DNA of 64,000 bases from Pseudoalteromonas flavipulchra NCIMB 2033 = ATCC BAA-314 (GTDB lineage: Bacteria > Pseudomonadota > Gammaproteobacteria > Enterobacterales > Alteromonadaceae), in the NCBI GenBank assembly GCA_000814665.1, contig JWIH01000025.1:310001-374000 (forward strand), in the 5' to 3' direction. Every line of letters begins with the position of its first letter. The first letter of the stretch is position 1. The notes beneath the pieces were generated by a model that was not told where the DNA came from, searched no databases, and worked only from the letters and a program-made list of their open reading frames with translations. Both the position numbers and the translations under genes were made by a program. Below, in pieces: positions 36,072 to 44,860 of this stretch.

Positions 36072-36695
36072 CTAGTGTATATAGTCATCAATCAACTGGC
36101 GCCAAGCATCGGGCTTACCGTAATAGGCAGTATGCGGAAGCTTTATCTGTTTCTCATGCTTTTCAAGGATAAGGGTGGGGTAGCCAGTAACTTGAAGCTT
36201 TTGCATTAATAGACGGCTTTGCGCGATTTTTGTTTGCTCAGCCCCTTGGTTTGCCAGCATAGCTTGTTGCCAGTGGTTTTTATCTAGCCCAAGCTCTACC
36301 GCGAGTCCTTCTATGACTTCAGTTCGGTTAACCTGTTTGCCCTCTATATAGTGGGCATGCTGAATAGTTTTAAGCATGTTAAGTGGCGCTATGCCCAATT
36401 GCTCAGCGGTTATGATGGCACGAGCGGTGATGTATGAGTCAAGGATCATCGGATCGTTACTCTTCACCCTTTGGATGTAACCTTTGCCAAACTGCGCGCC
36501 TGTTATGCTGGCTATACGCGCATCGCTTGTGAGAATGTGGTTGCGGAACGCTTTCTCTATAGATTGGTTGGCAATCATACCTCCAGGATGCAGTTCAAGC
36601 TTGAGGTCACTGTTGGCTGCAATCGCATCCAACAGTGAAGTCGCACCGTAACACCAGCCACACATGGGGTCGAAGAAGTAGTGCACTTTTACCAT
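36072..36695 (-). CDS. DsbA-family thioredoxin-fold protein (CGWC)
   Basis: A 207-residue protein without signal peptide. The active site is FDPMCGWC (Cys12, Cys15), and the cis-proline region is GYPTLIL near the C-terminus. This layout matches cytoplasmic FrnE-like/2-hydroxychromene-isomerase-like members of the DsbA family, likely a disulfide or glutathione-linked oxidoreductase. Its start overlaps the stop of the upstream MBL-fold gene by 7 bases, so they form one unit. Confidence 0.9.
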   Translation of the reverse strand: MVKVHYFFDPMCGWCYGATSLLDAIAANSDLKLELHPGGMIANQSIEKAFRNHILTSDARIASITGAQFGKGYIQRVKSNDPMILDSYITARAIITAEQLGIAPLNMLKTIQHAHYIEGKQVNRTEVIEGLAVELGLDKNHWQQAMLANQGAEQTKIAQSRLLMQKLQVTGYPTLILEKHEKQIKLPHTAYYGKPDAWRQLIDDYIH

Positions 36696-37555
36696 TTCAT
36701 CTCTCCCATATGTACCTTAGCACCAATACCCAACGCCATCGGTAATCCGGCATCAGGGTAGCGTGCAGACATACTATCAATCAGTTCAGCGCTATTTTTG
36801 CTGCTGCTTTTTGCCTGACTAAAGTCGCTTAAATACTGCTGCGAGTAGCTTATGGTACTTGCATCAAGTTTGGTGCCTGCTTTCATGTGACCAGGTATTA
36901 CAACCTCTGGCTTGAGTGCTTTTAACTCTTTTAATTGGCGACTCCACGCTTGTTGACTGCGTTGGGATTGCGCATCGGCCATCCATAAGTGCACATTACC
37001 GTAGACTGCAACATTGCCCAGAACCGCTTTACTTGACGGGATCCATAAGTAGGGGCGGTGTGCCAGCTCAGATTGCGTGCCGTGGATCTCTATTTTGTGT
37101 CCATCTACAAAGAGTGTATTTCCCTCTACAACTGTGGGGATGTATGGCTTAACAGGTGCATTTTCCCCCATTTTTGGTGTCCAGAATGCTAATTTACCCG
37201 CGAGCTTTTCTTCAATCACTGCTTTTACGGCAGCTGTGGTTAGGATCTTAGCTTCTGGGAACAAAGCGTGTAGTACTTCCGCGCCAAAATAATAATCCGG
37301 ATCAGCTTGGCTGATAAAAATCGTCTTTAAGGTTTTGCCGCTGTCGAGTACTTTGGCTGCTATGCGTAGAGCATCCGCTTTGGTAAAACCTGTATCTACG
37401 ACCATCACTTCACTCTCACCAATCACCAGCGTTGAGTTAACGTGGAAGCTGTTTTTGTCAGCGTTATAAACATCCTGTGTAAGTGGGGCGGTGTTTGCTG
37501 CCATCGCACTGCTTGCTAATAAAGTCGATGCTGCTATCAATGTTAGGTGTTTCAT
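36689..37555 (-). CDS. MBL-fold protein with altered metal site, secreted
   Basis: The 288 residues have a signal peptide (about 1-19, ending SAMA) and a metallo-beta-lactamase fold (EVMVVDTGFT; later VIPGHMKAG). The usual HxHxDH metal motif is replaced by Q83-A-D85-P-D87-Y88 in FISQADPDYYFG. Only the Asp of the motif is retained, so the first zinc site is probably lost or altered. It is translationally coupled to the DsbA-family gene and divergent from a LysR gene. Confidence 0.88.
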   Translation of the reverse strand: MKHLTLIAASTLLASSAMAANTAPLTQDVYNADKNSFHVNSTLVIGESEVMVVDTGFTKADALRIAAKVLDSGKTLKTIFISQADPDYYFGAEVLHALFPEAKILTTAAVKAVIEEKLAGKLAFWTPKMGENAPVKPYIPTVVEGNTLFVDGHKIEIHGTQSELAHRPYLWIPSSKAVLGNVAVYGNVHLWMADAQSQRSQQAWSRQLKELKALKPEVVIPGHMKAGTKLDASTISYSQQYLSDFSQAKSSSKNSAELIDSMSARYPDAGLPMALGIGAKVHMGEMKW

Positions 37556-37659
37556 ATCTTTGCCTCAATAGGTTTAGTACGGAGCAGATGATATGAAATT
37601 GATAGGCTCAGAAAAACATGCCAAACTAAACATCATTGTTTCATAAATCGAGCAAATAA

Positions 37660-38547
37660 ATGGATAGACTCATCGCTGCTAGGGTCTTTGCCGACGTTGC
37701 AATCACGGGTAGCTTTACCGCGACGGCTGACAGGCTAGATATGTCTCGCCCTATGGTAACTCGGTACATTGAAGCAATGGAGAGCTGGCTAAACATTCGT
37801 TTATTACATCGCACCACGAGAAGGGTGTCTTTAACTACAGCAGGGGAGTCCTGCTTGGAAGAAGTGAGACAGTGGCTGAGGCAAGCCGACACCATAACCG
37901 GCTTGGCGAATACCAGCGGCAAACTGTCTGGTTCGGTTCGACTAGCAACCAGTATGTCTTTTGGCTTTTCTCAACTTGTGCCCGCTATTCAACAGTTTAT
38001 GTCAGCACATCCTGACGTAAATATTGACATTGATTTGCAAGATTCTGTGGCCGATCTCACTGAAAGTCAGATAGATCTTGCTATTCGTATTGCCTCTGCA
38101 CCGGACCCTTCTTTGATTGGTAAATCAATTGCAGTATGTAGCTCAGTTATCGTGGCGTCGCCGCAATACCTTGCGAATACAAGTGAAATCAAAAAGCCAG
38201 ATGATCTAGCTGAGCACTTGTGCCTCGGGTATAAGAACTTTCAGCAGCATATCTGGCATTTGCGCAAAGGTAACTCACAACAGTCGGTAGCCGTAAACTG
38301 CCGTTTAACTGCGAACGAAGCAACGGCCTTATTGCACGCAGCGTTAAATGGCGCTGGTCTGGCAATTCAACCCACTTATTTGGTTAACCGCTACATCAAA
38401 TCTGGCGAGCTTAAGCAGGTATTGCCTGATTGGAAGCCAAGCGATATGAATATATATGTGCTCTATTCTTCGAGAAAGTATATGTCTCCAACCGTGAGGG
38501 CATTGATAGACTATTTGTCGCACTATTTTGCTAACACGCCATGGTGA
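37660..38547 (+). CDS. LysR-family transcriptional regulator
   Basis: The 295 residues comprise a winged helix-turn-helix (about 1-60; ARVFADVAITGSFTATADRL) and a periplasmic-binding-protein-like effector domain (about 88-290). It is divergent from the MBL/DsbA pair with a 104-base gap, the classic arrangement for a LysR regulator and its target. The ligand cannot be inferred. Confidence 0.95.
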   Translation: MDRLIAARVFADVAITGSFTATADRLDMSRPMVTRYIEAMESWLNIRLLHRTTRRVSLTTAGESCLEEVRQWLRQADTITGLANTSGKLSGSVRLATSMSFGFSQLVPAIQQFMSAHPDVNIDIDLQDSVADLTESQIDLAIRIASAPDPSLIGKSIAVCSSVIVASPQYLANTSEIKKPDDLAEHLCLGYKNFQQHIWHLRKGNSQQSVAVNCRLTANEATALLHAALNGAGLAIQPTYLVNRYIKSGELKQVLPDWKPSDMNIYVLYSSRKYMSPTVRALIDYLSHYFANTPW

Positions 38548-38905
38548 AACTACAAGTATCTTATAGAGTTACATCTTAATGTTGTTACGTTACTAGCTTG
38601 TTTGATCAGGGGAGTAGCTAACACGACGAATGTTTTATTATCGCTATATTTCTCAATTACTTTTTACTTAAAACTAAGCCCAGCTAGTTGCTGGGCTTGG
38701 CATACTTAACCTGAGGTTTGGATAAGGAATGTTCCAACTCATTGTTTCTAAAAAACAGCTTAGTTTTTTCCTTTTCTAGCCAGAGAGTTTTAGGGAAAAC
38801 AAGGCGAATTTACGCACCAATAGCTGGCTATTGGAAGTGAATTCAACGCAGTTAGCGCTAAAACTGGCTGCTAGAAAGGCATTAATTATCCGCAGCTCAG
38901 GTTAC
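38548..38905. other. Intergenic region with a minus-strand terminator and a palindrome
   Basis: Contains a clear hairpin (stem 38676-38684 with 38690-38698), followed on the minus strand by a T-rich tract (TTAGTTTT). It would end transcripts coming from the small peptide gene at 38906-39064. Another palindrome, CCAATAG with CTATTGG, lies at 38817-38834 inside A+T-poor sequence that looks like a dispersed repeat. No plausible gene on either strand. Confidence 0.55.
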
Positions 38906-39064
38906 TTAGCAGATGTAAACTGTTGGGCAAAATTCAGGAGCGGTATAGCATGCGCCGTAGTCTTTACTGTAAGCGCCGGTTCCGCCTGCTATTTCTTTCG
39001 TTTGTTTAGCATCTAGCGCTTTATTTGCGTTAAGGTTTTTTAATTTTACTTTTTTCAGTTTCAT
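38906..39064 (-). CDS. Double-glycine-leader peptide precursor (putative RiPP/bacteriocin-like)
   Basis: A 52-residue reading frame starting at ATG 39064. A lysine-rich leader (MKLKKVKLKNLNANK ... KQTKEIAGG, 28 residues) ends in the Gly-Gly at which peptidase-containing ABC transporters cleave. The 24-residue core, TGAYSKDYGACYTAPEFC followed by PTVYIC, contains three cysteines, four tyrosines and threonines or serines available for modification. Its sequence is like other orphan GG-leader peptides of Pseudoalteromonas that I remember. No modification enzyme or transporter gene is in the window, and the ribosome binding site is weak (TGGA). The terminator at 38666-38698 supports transcription on this strand. 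Confidence 0.75.
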   Translation of the reverse strand: MKLKKVKLKNLNANKALDAKQTKEIAGGTGAYSKDYGACYTAPEFCPTVYIC

Positions 39065-39421
39065 GTTGTATCCAGTTATTTTTTATCTTTGATTATTCGG
39101 TAATGTAGATAAATACCTATTTCTAAGTACTCACCTGTTAAATAATCTGTTTAATTTTTCAACACATTTCAAGCGGGGATGGCAAATAACTTCAGTAGAT
39201 ATTTTAGTTGTTTGTTTTTTAAGTTGTTTATTATATTGAATTTTTATCAAGTAAATAAATATGACAGCGCTAGACTTTTGTGCATGTCAATCTTGTTGAT
39301 TGTGCAACCTATATTCAATCAATTGTTGCAGCAAATAGCTGTATACGCCTTACACATTAAAAGAAGCAATGCTAGTATCCTAGTTAGGATAACAATCGAG
39401 TTGATAAAAAGTAGGAAGCTA
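39065..39421. other. A+T-rich intergenic region
   Basis: Upstream region of both the minus-strand peptide gene and the plus-strand GNAT gene. A reading frame continues upstream of the GNAT start to 39179, but it reads as hydrophobic filler without family resemblance and lacks a good ribosome binding site. No promoter stands out. Confidence 0.5.
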
Positions 39422-39934
39422 ATGGCATTATCATTTCAGACCTTAAGGTTGCACATTATTGAGGTTAACGACGATCTTCCGGCACTCGATCGTGAACGGC
39501 TGATAGAGCAAATTCCCCATATCCTGAGTTCTAATGTGGTTGAAAACCTTCCCCCTTATTTTCATGGTATTAATTCAACAAAACAGGCCGAAAACTGGTT
39601 TCAGCGTATGCGTTCAGAGAGCCGCTTACTGCAAGTTAAGCTTGGGCAGCATGAGACAATTGGCTTCTTGTTTGTTTACGTTGAAAACGAAAGTGATGCG
39701 CATATCGGTTACTTATTGGCTGAAGAACACTGGGGCAAAGGTTACGCCAGTGAATTGCTGCAAGGGTTTATCCATGCAGTTATCAATGCAGAGCTTTGGA
39801 GTACCCTCATTGCGGGAGTGGAGCAATCCAACCATGCGTCCATTCAGTTGCTCAAAAAGCTGGGGTTTTCACAGCAAGTGCATGATGAAAACAGTCCACT
39901 TTTCTTTGAATATGAGATCCATCGTGTCTGTTGA
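39422..39934 (+). CDS. GNAT N-acetyltransferase
   Basis: A 170-residue GNAT of the Acetyltransf_3 kind: AHIGYLLAEEHWGKGYASELLQ (split by motif A, the acetyl-CoA loop) and NHASIQLLKKLGFSQQ (motif B). The start is the ATG at 39422, with AGGAAG upstream. It stands alone upstream of the laminarinase gene. Substrate unknown. Confidence 0.88.
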   Translation: MALSFQTLRLHIIEVNDDLPALDRERLIEQIPHILSSNVVENLPPYFHGINSTKQAENWFQRMRSESRLLQVKLGQHETIGFLFVYVENESDAHIGYLLAEEHWGKGYASELLQGFIHAVINAELWSTLIAGVEQSNHASIQLLKKLGFSQQVHDENSPLFFEYEIHRVC

Positions 39935-40283
39935 CCTCAGCGGTTTGACTTTTATTTCCCTGAGTGTGCTTTGGTCACAGCGCTCGATTTGTCGTTAGTC
40001 CATCAATTGATAAAAGTAAAAAATATAACAATTGTTGTTATTTTCTTGTTAATGTAAGCGCTTACATGTTAGGTTTAACATTCAACATACGATTACACCG
40101 CGCTGAAAGGTGTGTAGTAAAGCTTGTGTGTTTGAAAAGCGCTATATTTTTCAATTGTTCGGGGTTGTTATGGATTGAAATGTAAGCGCTTTCATTTCTG
40201 CAGTTTATGAAGTGATTAAAAGGATCCGTGTTTTAGTGGTTGATCACTAAAGCAGTTTTATACATTACATTTGGAGACATAAA
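39935..40283 (+). promoter_or_regulatory. Regulatory region of the GH16 fusion gene with two LacI-type operators
   Basis: Two palindromes, TGTAAGCGCTTACA (40053-40066, perfect) and TGTAAGCGCTTTCA (40181-40194), lie 128 bases apart. The form TGTAANCGNTTACA is typical of LacI/GalR-family operators controlling sugar genes in gammaproteobacteria. The second lies about 90 bases upstream of the ATG and may overlap the promoter. Their pairing suggests DNA looping or joint repression. No LacI-family gene is in the window. Confidence 0.7.
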
Positions 40284-43200
40284 GTGAAAACGAGTAGCAA
40301 GTTAATCGCAAAGCTCGCAAACATTAGCGTTATCAGTCTAATTGTTTGTGCGTCTTCGCAAAGTAACGCGGCTGTGGGGAATTTACTTTGGGAAGATAAT
40401 TTTAATAATTTAGATACCAACACATGGAATATAGATATCGGGGATGGTTGTGACCAAGGTATATGTGGTTGGGGTAATCAAGAATTACAGTGGTACAGTG
40501 AAAATAACGTCTATATTAGCGACATTGTAGGCGAGGCGGGAAACAAAGGCCTTGTTCTTGAAGCAAAAAATCAAGCGATAGGCGGCAAGGCATTTACCTC
40601 AGGTAAGATCCAGAGTAAGAATAAGCTTGCTGTGCAATATGGCATGATAGAGATCAGAATGAAGGTATCTGATGTCGACACGGGGCTTTGGCCTGCACTT
40701 TGGATGCTAGGGACGAGTACTGCTAGCTGGCCGGCAAAAGGCGAAATCGACATCATGGAAATGGGCCAATCTCAAGCCGCTCGCAATGATGCAGGCTTTC
40801 CCGGTGCGCCAAGCAATAACTATACAGGTTCAAACTTAATTTTTTATGCAGATGCCGCCTGCAATGAAGGTAATCCAACCTGTGCAGCAAGTGTGGCATA
40901 CAAAACCGATAATGCACATTTGTCCTCAACCCCCTTAACCAATCGCTTTGTTATCTATCGTACTTATTGGACCGAAGAAACGATCCGTTTCACAGTTGAG
41001 GATAATGGGGTCGAATATGATATGTTCGATAGCCCGTTTGCCATCAGTGAAGAGTCAAATGAATTCAACGCGCCATTTTATCTATTGATGAATTTGGCTG
41101 TCGGCGGGTTATTTACGGACGCGCTTAGCAACGAACAGGTGAGCGCGCCACTTCCTGGGAAAATGGTGGTGGATTATGTGCGTATTTATGAGCTAGATGG
41201 TCAAGGTGAAGTGTTCAGCGGCAATGTCATTGCGCCCGAAGTTGGCACCTTTGGCGTTTTTAGTGAGGGGCCAAGCGATAATCAGTTAGTGCCGGGAAGC
41301 AACGCGGATATTTATGTGTGGAACCAAAACTCACTCACTCAGGGTAATACCCCTGCCTATGAAGGCAACGAGGTGATTGCATGGCAGTATTCGCCAGCGC
41401 AGTGGTTTGGAGCCGGTATTCAAAGCCGTCAAGCGCGAGACATGAGCAACTTTAGGGATGGTTATTTAAATTTTAAGATTAAAATTCCTGCGGATGTGAG
41501 TTTCAGAATTGGCATCGCTGACACTTATACTAATGAGAATTGGATCACATTCCCCGCGAACACCAATCAGTATGGCCTTGTTCGTGATGGTCAATGGGGG
41601 GAAGTACGTATTCCGATCACGGAGTTAGCGGGTAGCTTAGTGGCATTACAATCAATTAAAAATCACTTCAATATTGTCTCTGTCGCTGGGCAAGAACCTA
41701 ACTATTCTTTTCAAATGGCAATTGACGATATTACCTGGACTGGTGGCGGTAGTGCCCCTGTCGATCGCGATCAAGATGGTGTTGAGGATAGCCTCGATCA
41801 GTGCCCAAATACTCAACCAAATGAAGAAGTTGATGCGAATGGCTGTCCACTGAATAATTTACCCGATGGATTGGAACAGGTCTCTCTGGATACCTTAACT
41901 TTCTATGTCAACACTACCGGTTGGGCGGATGTTCATTATCGAGTCAACGGCGGTGTGCAGCAAAATGTCCGCATGCAAGTGATTAATGGTCGCAATGAGC
42001 TGACAATATCTGGGCTAGCAGTGGGGGATGTGGTTAGTTTTTGGTTTACTTACCTACAGGAGGACGGAACGGTCGTAGATACCGCAGAGCAGGCCTATAT
42101 ACTTTCAGAATCTTCAGCTGGTAACGATAGCGATGATGATGGCGTGAATGATGGTATCGATCAGTGTCCAGATACGCCTGTAGGGGATGTGGTAAACTCC
42201 GATGGATGTAGCATTTTAATCACTGAACAACTTCGTATCGAAGCGGAAGACTATAGCAACTATTTTGATAACGATGCAGGCAATACAGGTGGCGAATATC
42301 GCAATGATGATGTTGATATTGAGCTGACCAGTGACAACGGCGGTGGTTACAACGTAGGTTGGACGTCGGCGGGAGAGTGGCTCGAATATCAGGCTAATTT
42401 AGGCGCTGGAAGCTATAACTTGACTGCACGCGTTGCCTCCCAAGTTGGTAATGGAGCATATAATGTTGTTGTTAATGGTAATCTAGTTGCCAGTACCGTT
42501 GTGCCTGCTACGGGTGGCTGGCAAACCTTTATTAGTCAAAATATTGCGTCGATGACGTTAAATGAGGGCGTGCATACCGTTCGTGTTGAAATGGCGGGCG
42601 GCGAGTTAAATCTAAACTGGCTTGAGTTCAATATCGCTGGTTCATCTAACAATGATAGCGATAACGATGGTGTGCCAGATAATCTAGATCAATGTCCCAA
42701 TACCCCAACGGGGCGCCAAGTTGACAGCCAAGGTTGTGAGATCAGCTTTGGCACTATTGTTCCACTTTATGATGCAACAACACCTTTAGAGCAAGCTGTG
42801 AGTTATGACCGTGGAGATGCGCTAATTACGCGTTTTGCTGATCGCGGCCGAGACCGCCATGCAAAAGAAGATCAGTTTCAAATCTATGATCACTATTTAT
42901 CGCATTATTGGACGCATCGAACTGCGCAATTTGAAATCGCTGACTTTGTAGCTAAAGGCGGCTCACGTATTGAAGTGACCTTTATTACAGAATGGAAACT
43001 TGGTGCGCGCGAATTTCGTGCTTGGTATCGTGGGTTAGGCACAGTTGCTGAGTACCACGGTAATTACTTTGGTGGCGGTGCAGTCGTTGAGCTTGATAAC
43101 GGCAGTTATGATACGAACTTTAATAAGATAAGTGATTCAGGTGATCAATATCGTTACAGAGTGATCATTGATGACTACAGACCGCTAAATTGGGACCCTG

Positions 43201-44726
43201 CGGCAGGCTTTTTGCCTCTTGAAGTTGGTCAGCGCATGGAGTTTGAAGTTAGCCAATTTCTTGATGCGCCACCAGAAGGACGAGAAAATTATTATGGTAC
43301 AACGTATTTATACATGGTAGGTGAAGGGCTTGTCCCATGGCAAACCGTTGGCGACTTTGCTGAACCATCATCGCAACGCGAAGATTCTTACCCGATTGCA
43401 GAAGCGGGATGGTTAGGAGGCAAAACCACATTGCCATACAATTACACCAATGAGCCTGATAATCACTTTATGCAAATGGCGACCAATTTATCGAGCCAAA
43501 ATGGACAGGCATTTGTTCAGGGGCGACGTGTTCACCACAGTAGTTTTGTTAATGGTGAGCACGATGAACGCAACGGAGAAAATGGCGTGTTTAGTGCGGT
43601 GGTTGGAAAGTCAGGCCCACACTATATCAACGACAGTTGCGCCGCTTGCCATGTCCGCAATGGTCGCGCGGCGCCACCAGCTATTGGCGGCTCCTTGGCA
43701 AAATGGGTGTTTAAAGTGGCCGATATCAATGGCAACACCCATCCCTTATTGGGGAATGTGTTACAGCCTAAAAACACAGGCATAGATACCGAGACGCAAG
43801 GCGAGGGAGATGTAACGATTGTTTCGTGGACTGAAAATAATGGTTTGCGTTCACCCAATTACCAATTTAATAAAACCACTCCAGCACGCTATTCAGCCCG
43901 TATCGCGCCTCAGCTGGTGGGCTTGGGCTTACTTGAAGCGATACCAGAGAGTGCGGTGTTAGCCCTGGCGGATGAAAACGACAGTAACGGCGACGGTATT
44001 TCGGGCAAAGCGCAGCGCGTGAACGATCCTATTACTGGTCAAACACGGTTAGGACGCTTTGGCTACAAAGCTGCGGCGGCATCAATTAAACACCAAGTCG
44101 CTAGTGCATTTAATACGGATATGGGGGTAACCAACTCGGTATTTCCAAATCCTGACTGTGGGGCATCACAATTAAGCTGCGGAGGTGGCAGTGTAGAAGT
44201 GTCTGATCAACATCTCACTGCGCTAAGCAAATATATCGCTTTATTGGGTGTAAGAGCGCAGCGTGGGCTTGACGACCCTGAGGTGCAATTAGGAAAGGCG
44301 CGCTTTACCTCAATTGGCTGTGAAGGTTGCCATACAGCAACATTTGAAACTAGTGAGTATCATCCATTTGCGGAGTTACGTGCGCAAACGATCCATCCGT
44401 ATACCGATTTATTACTGCATGATATGGGCCCAGGTCTTGCGGATAACTTAGGTGAAGGCATCGCGAGCGGTGCTGAGTGGCGAACAGCGCCATTATGGGG
44501 GATTGGATTGTCTGCTTGTGTAACAGGTGGTGTTGATAATGTGTTAGGTGGGCAAGGCAATGAGTTTTGTACCGCTGAGCCAAGCTATCTGCACGATGGT
44601 CGTGCGCGAACGATTGAAGAAGCCATTTTATGGCATGATGGTGAAGCACAAGCGGCGAGGGTCGCTTACGAAAGCTTGTCGGCAAATGATAAATCAGCCG
44701 TGTTGGCATTTTTAAACTCACTGTAA
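40284..44726 (+). CDS. GH16 beta-glucanase fused to CBMs and a di-heme oxidoreductase domain
   Basis: A 1480-residue secreted protein. The order is: signal peptide (about 1-29); GH16 catalytic domain (about 35-305; E154-I-D-I-M-E159, the ExDxxE nucleophile and acid/base); a beta-sandwich CBM-like region (about 310-488); thrombospondin-3-type Ca repeat (about 493-520); a CBM56-like beta-1,3-glucan-binding module (about 530-605); a second Ca repeat (613-645); CBM6 (647-784; IEAEDYSNYFDN); a third Ca repeat (789-820); an unrecognised domain (about 825-1015); and a di-heme oxidoreductase (DUF1111/DHOR-like) domain (about 1030-1480) with heme motifs C1119-AA-C1122-H and C1346-EG-C1349-H. The GH16 module should cut laminarin-type beta-glucan; the redox domain needs cytochrome c maturation in the periplasm. 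The frame is unbroken. Confidence 0.9.
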   Translation: MKTSSKLIAKLANISVISLIVCASSQSNAAVGNLLWEDNFNNLDTNTWNIDIGDGCDQGICGWGNQELQWYSENNVYISDIVGEAGNKGLVLEAKNQAIGGKAFTSGKIQSKNKLAVQYGMIEIRMKVSDVDTGLWPALWMLGTSTASWPAKGEIDIMEMGQSQAARNDAGFPGAPSNNYTGSNLIFYADAACNEGNPTCAASVAYKTDNAHLSSTPLTNRFVIYRTYWTEETIRFTVEDNGVEYDMFDSPFAISEESNEFNAPFYLLMNLAVGGLFTDALSNEQVSAPLPGKMVVDYVRIYELDGQGEVFSGNVIAPEVGTFGVFSEGPSDNQLVPGSNADIYVWNQNSLTQGNTPAYEGNEVIAWQYSPAQWFGAGIQSRQARDMSNFRDGYLNFKIKIPADVSFRIGIADTYTNENWITFPANTNQYGLVRDGQWGEVRIPITELAGSLVALQSIKNHFNIVSVAGQEPNYSFQMAIDDITWTGGGSAPVDRDQDGVEDSLDQCPNTQPNEEVDANGCPLNNLPDGLEQVSLDTLTFYVNTTGWADVHYRVNGGVQQNVRMQVINGRNELTISGLAVGDVVSFWFTYLQEDGTVVDTAEQAYILSESSAGNDSDDDGVNDGIDQCPDTPVGDVVNSDGCSILITEQLRIEAEDYSNYFDNDAGNTGGEYRNDDVDIELTSDNGGGYNVGWTSAGEWLEYQANLGAGSYNLTARVASQVGNGAYNVVVNGNLVASTVVPATGGWQTFISQNIASMTLNEGVHTVRVEMAGGELNLNWLEFNIAGSSNNDSDNDGVPDNLDQCPNTPTGRQVDSQGCEISFGTIVPLYDATTPLEQAVSYDRGDALITRFADRGRDRHAKEDQFQIYDHYLSHYWTHRTAQFEIADFVAKGGSRIEVTFITEWKLGAREFRAWYRGLGTVAEYHGNYFGGGAVVELDNGSYDTNFNKISDSGDQYRYRVIIDDYRPLNWDPAAGFLPLEVGQRMEFEVSQFLDAPPEGRENYYGTTYLYMVGEGLVPWQTVGDFAEPSSQREDSYPIAEAGWLGGKTTLPYNYTNEPDNHFMQMATNLSSQNGQAFVQGRRVHHSSFVNGEHDERNGENGVFSAVVGKSGPHYINDSCAACHVRNGRAAPPAIGGSLAKWVFKVADINGNTHPLLGNVLQPKNTGIDTETQGEGDVTIVSWTENNGLRSPNYQFNKTTPARYSARIAPQLVGLGLLEAIPESAVLALADENDSNGDGISGKAQRVNDPITGQTRLGRFGYKAAAASIKHQVASAFNTDMGVTNSVFPNPDCGASQLSCGGGSVEVSDQHLTALSKYIALLGVRAQRGLDDPEVQLGKARFTSIGCEGCHTATFETSEYHPFAELRAQTIHPYTDLLLHDMGPGLADNLGEGIASGAEWRTAPLWGIGLSACVTGGVDNVLGGQGNEFCTAEPSYLHDGRARTIEEAILWHDGEAQAARVAYESLSANDKSAVLAFLNSL

Positions 44727-44793
44727 ATTTGTAAGTTTTCAATATCGTATATTTTGGCCAGATACAGCCACGGGCAGAATGTTGAAATCAATT

Positions 44794-44834
44794 AGTGCAT
44801 CAAAGCTCATGAAAGTCATGAGCTTTGATGCACT
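44794..44834. terminator. 19-bp perfect hairpin between convergent genes
   Basis: Perfect arms at 44794-44812 and 44816-44834 with a three-base loop (AAG). It has no T-tract on either side, so it may act as a bidirectional or weak terminator or stabilise 3' ends of the GH16 and porin messages. Confidence 0.6.
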
Positions 44835-44860
44835 TGAAGTTGTTATTACAGTGCTTAGTC

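Noticed and set aside
38831..39016. Plus-strand 61-residue frame
   Set aside because: It is the antisense of the GG-leader peptide gene, with no homology or ribosome binding site.
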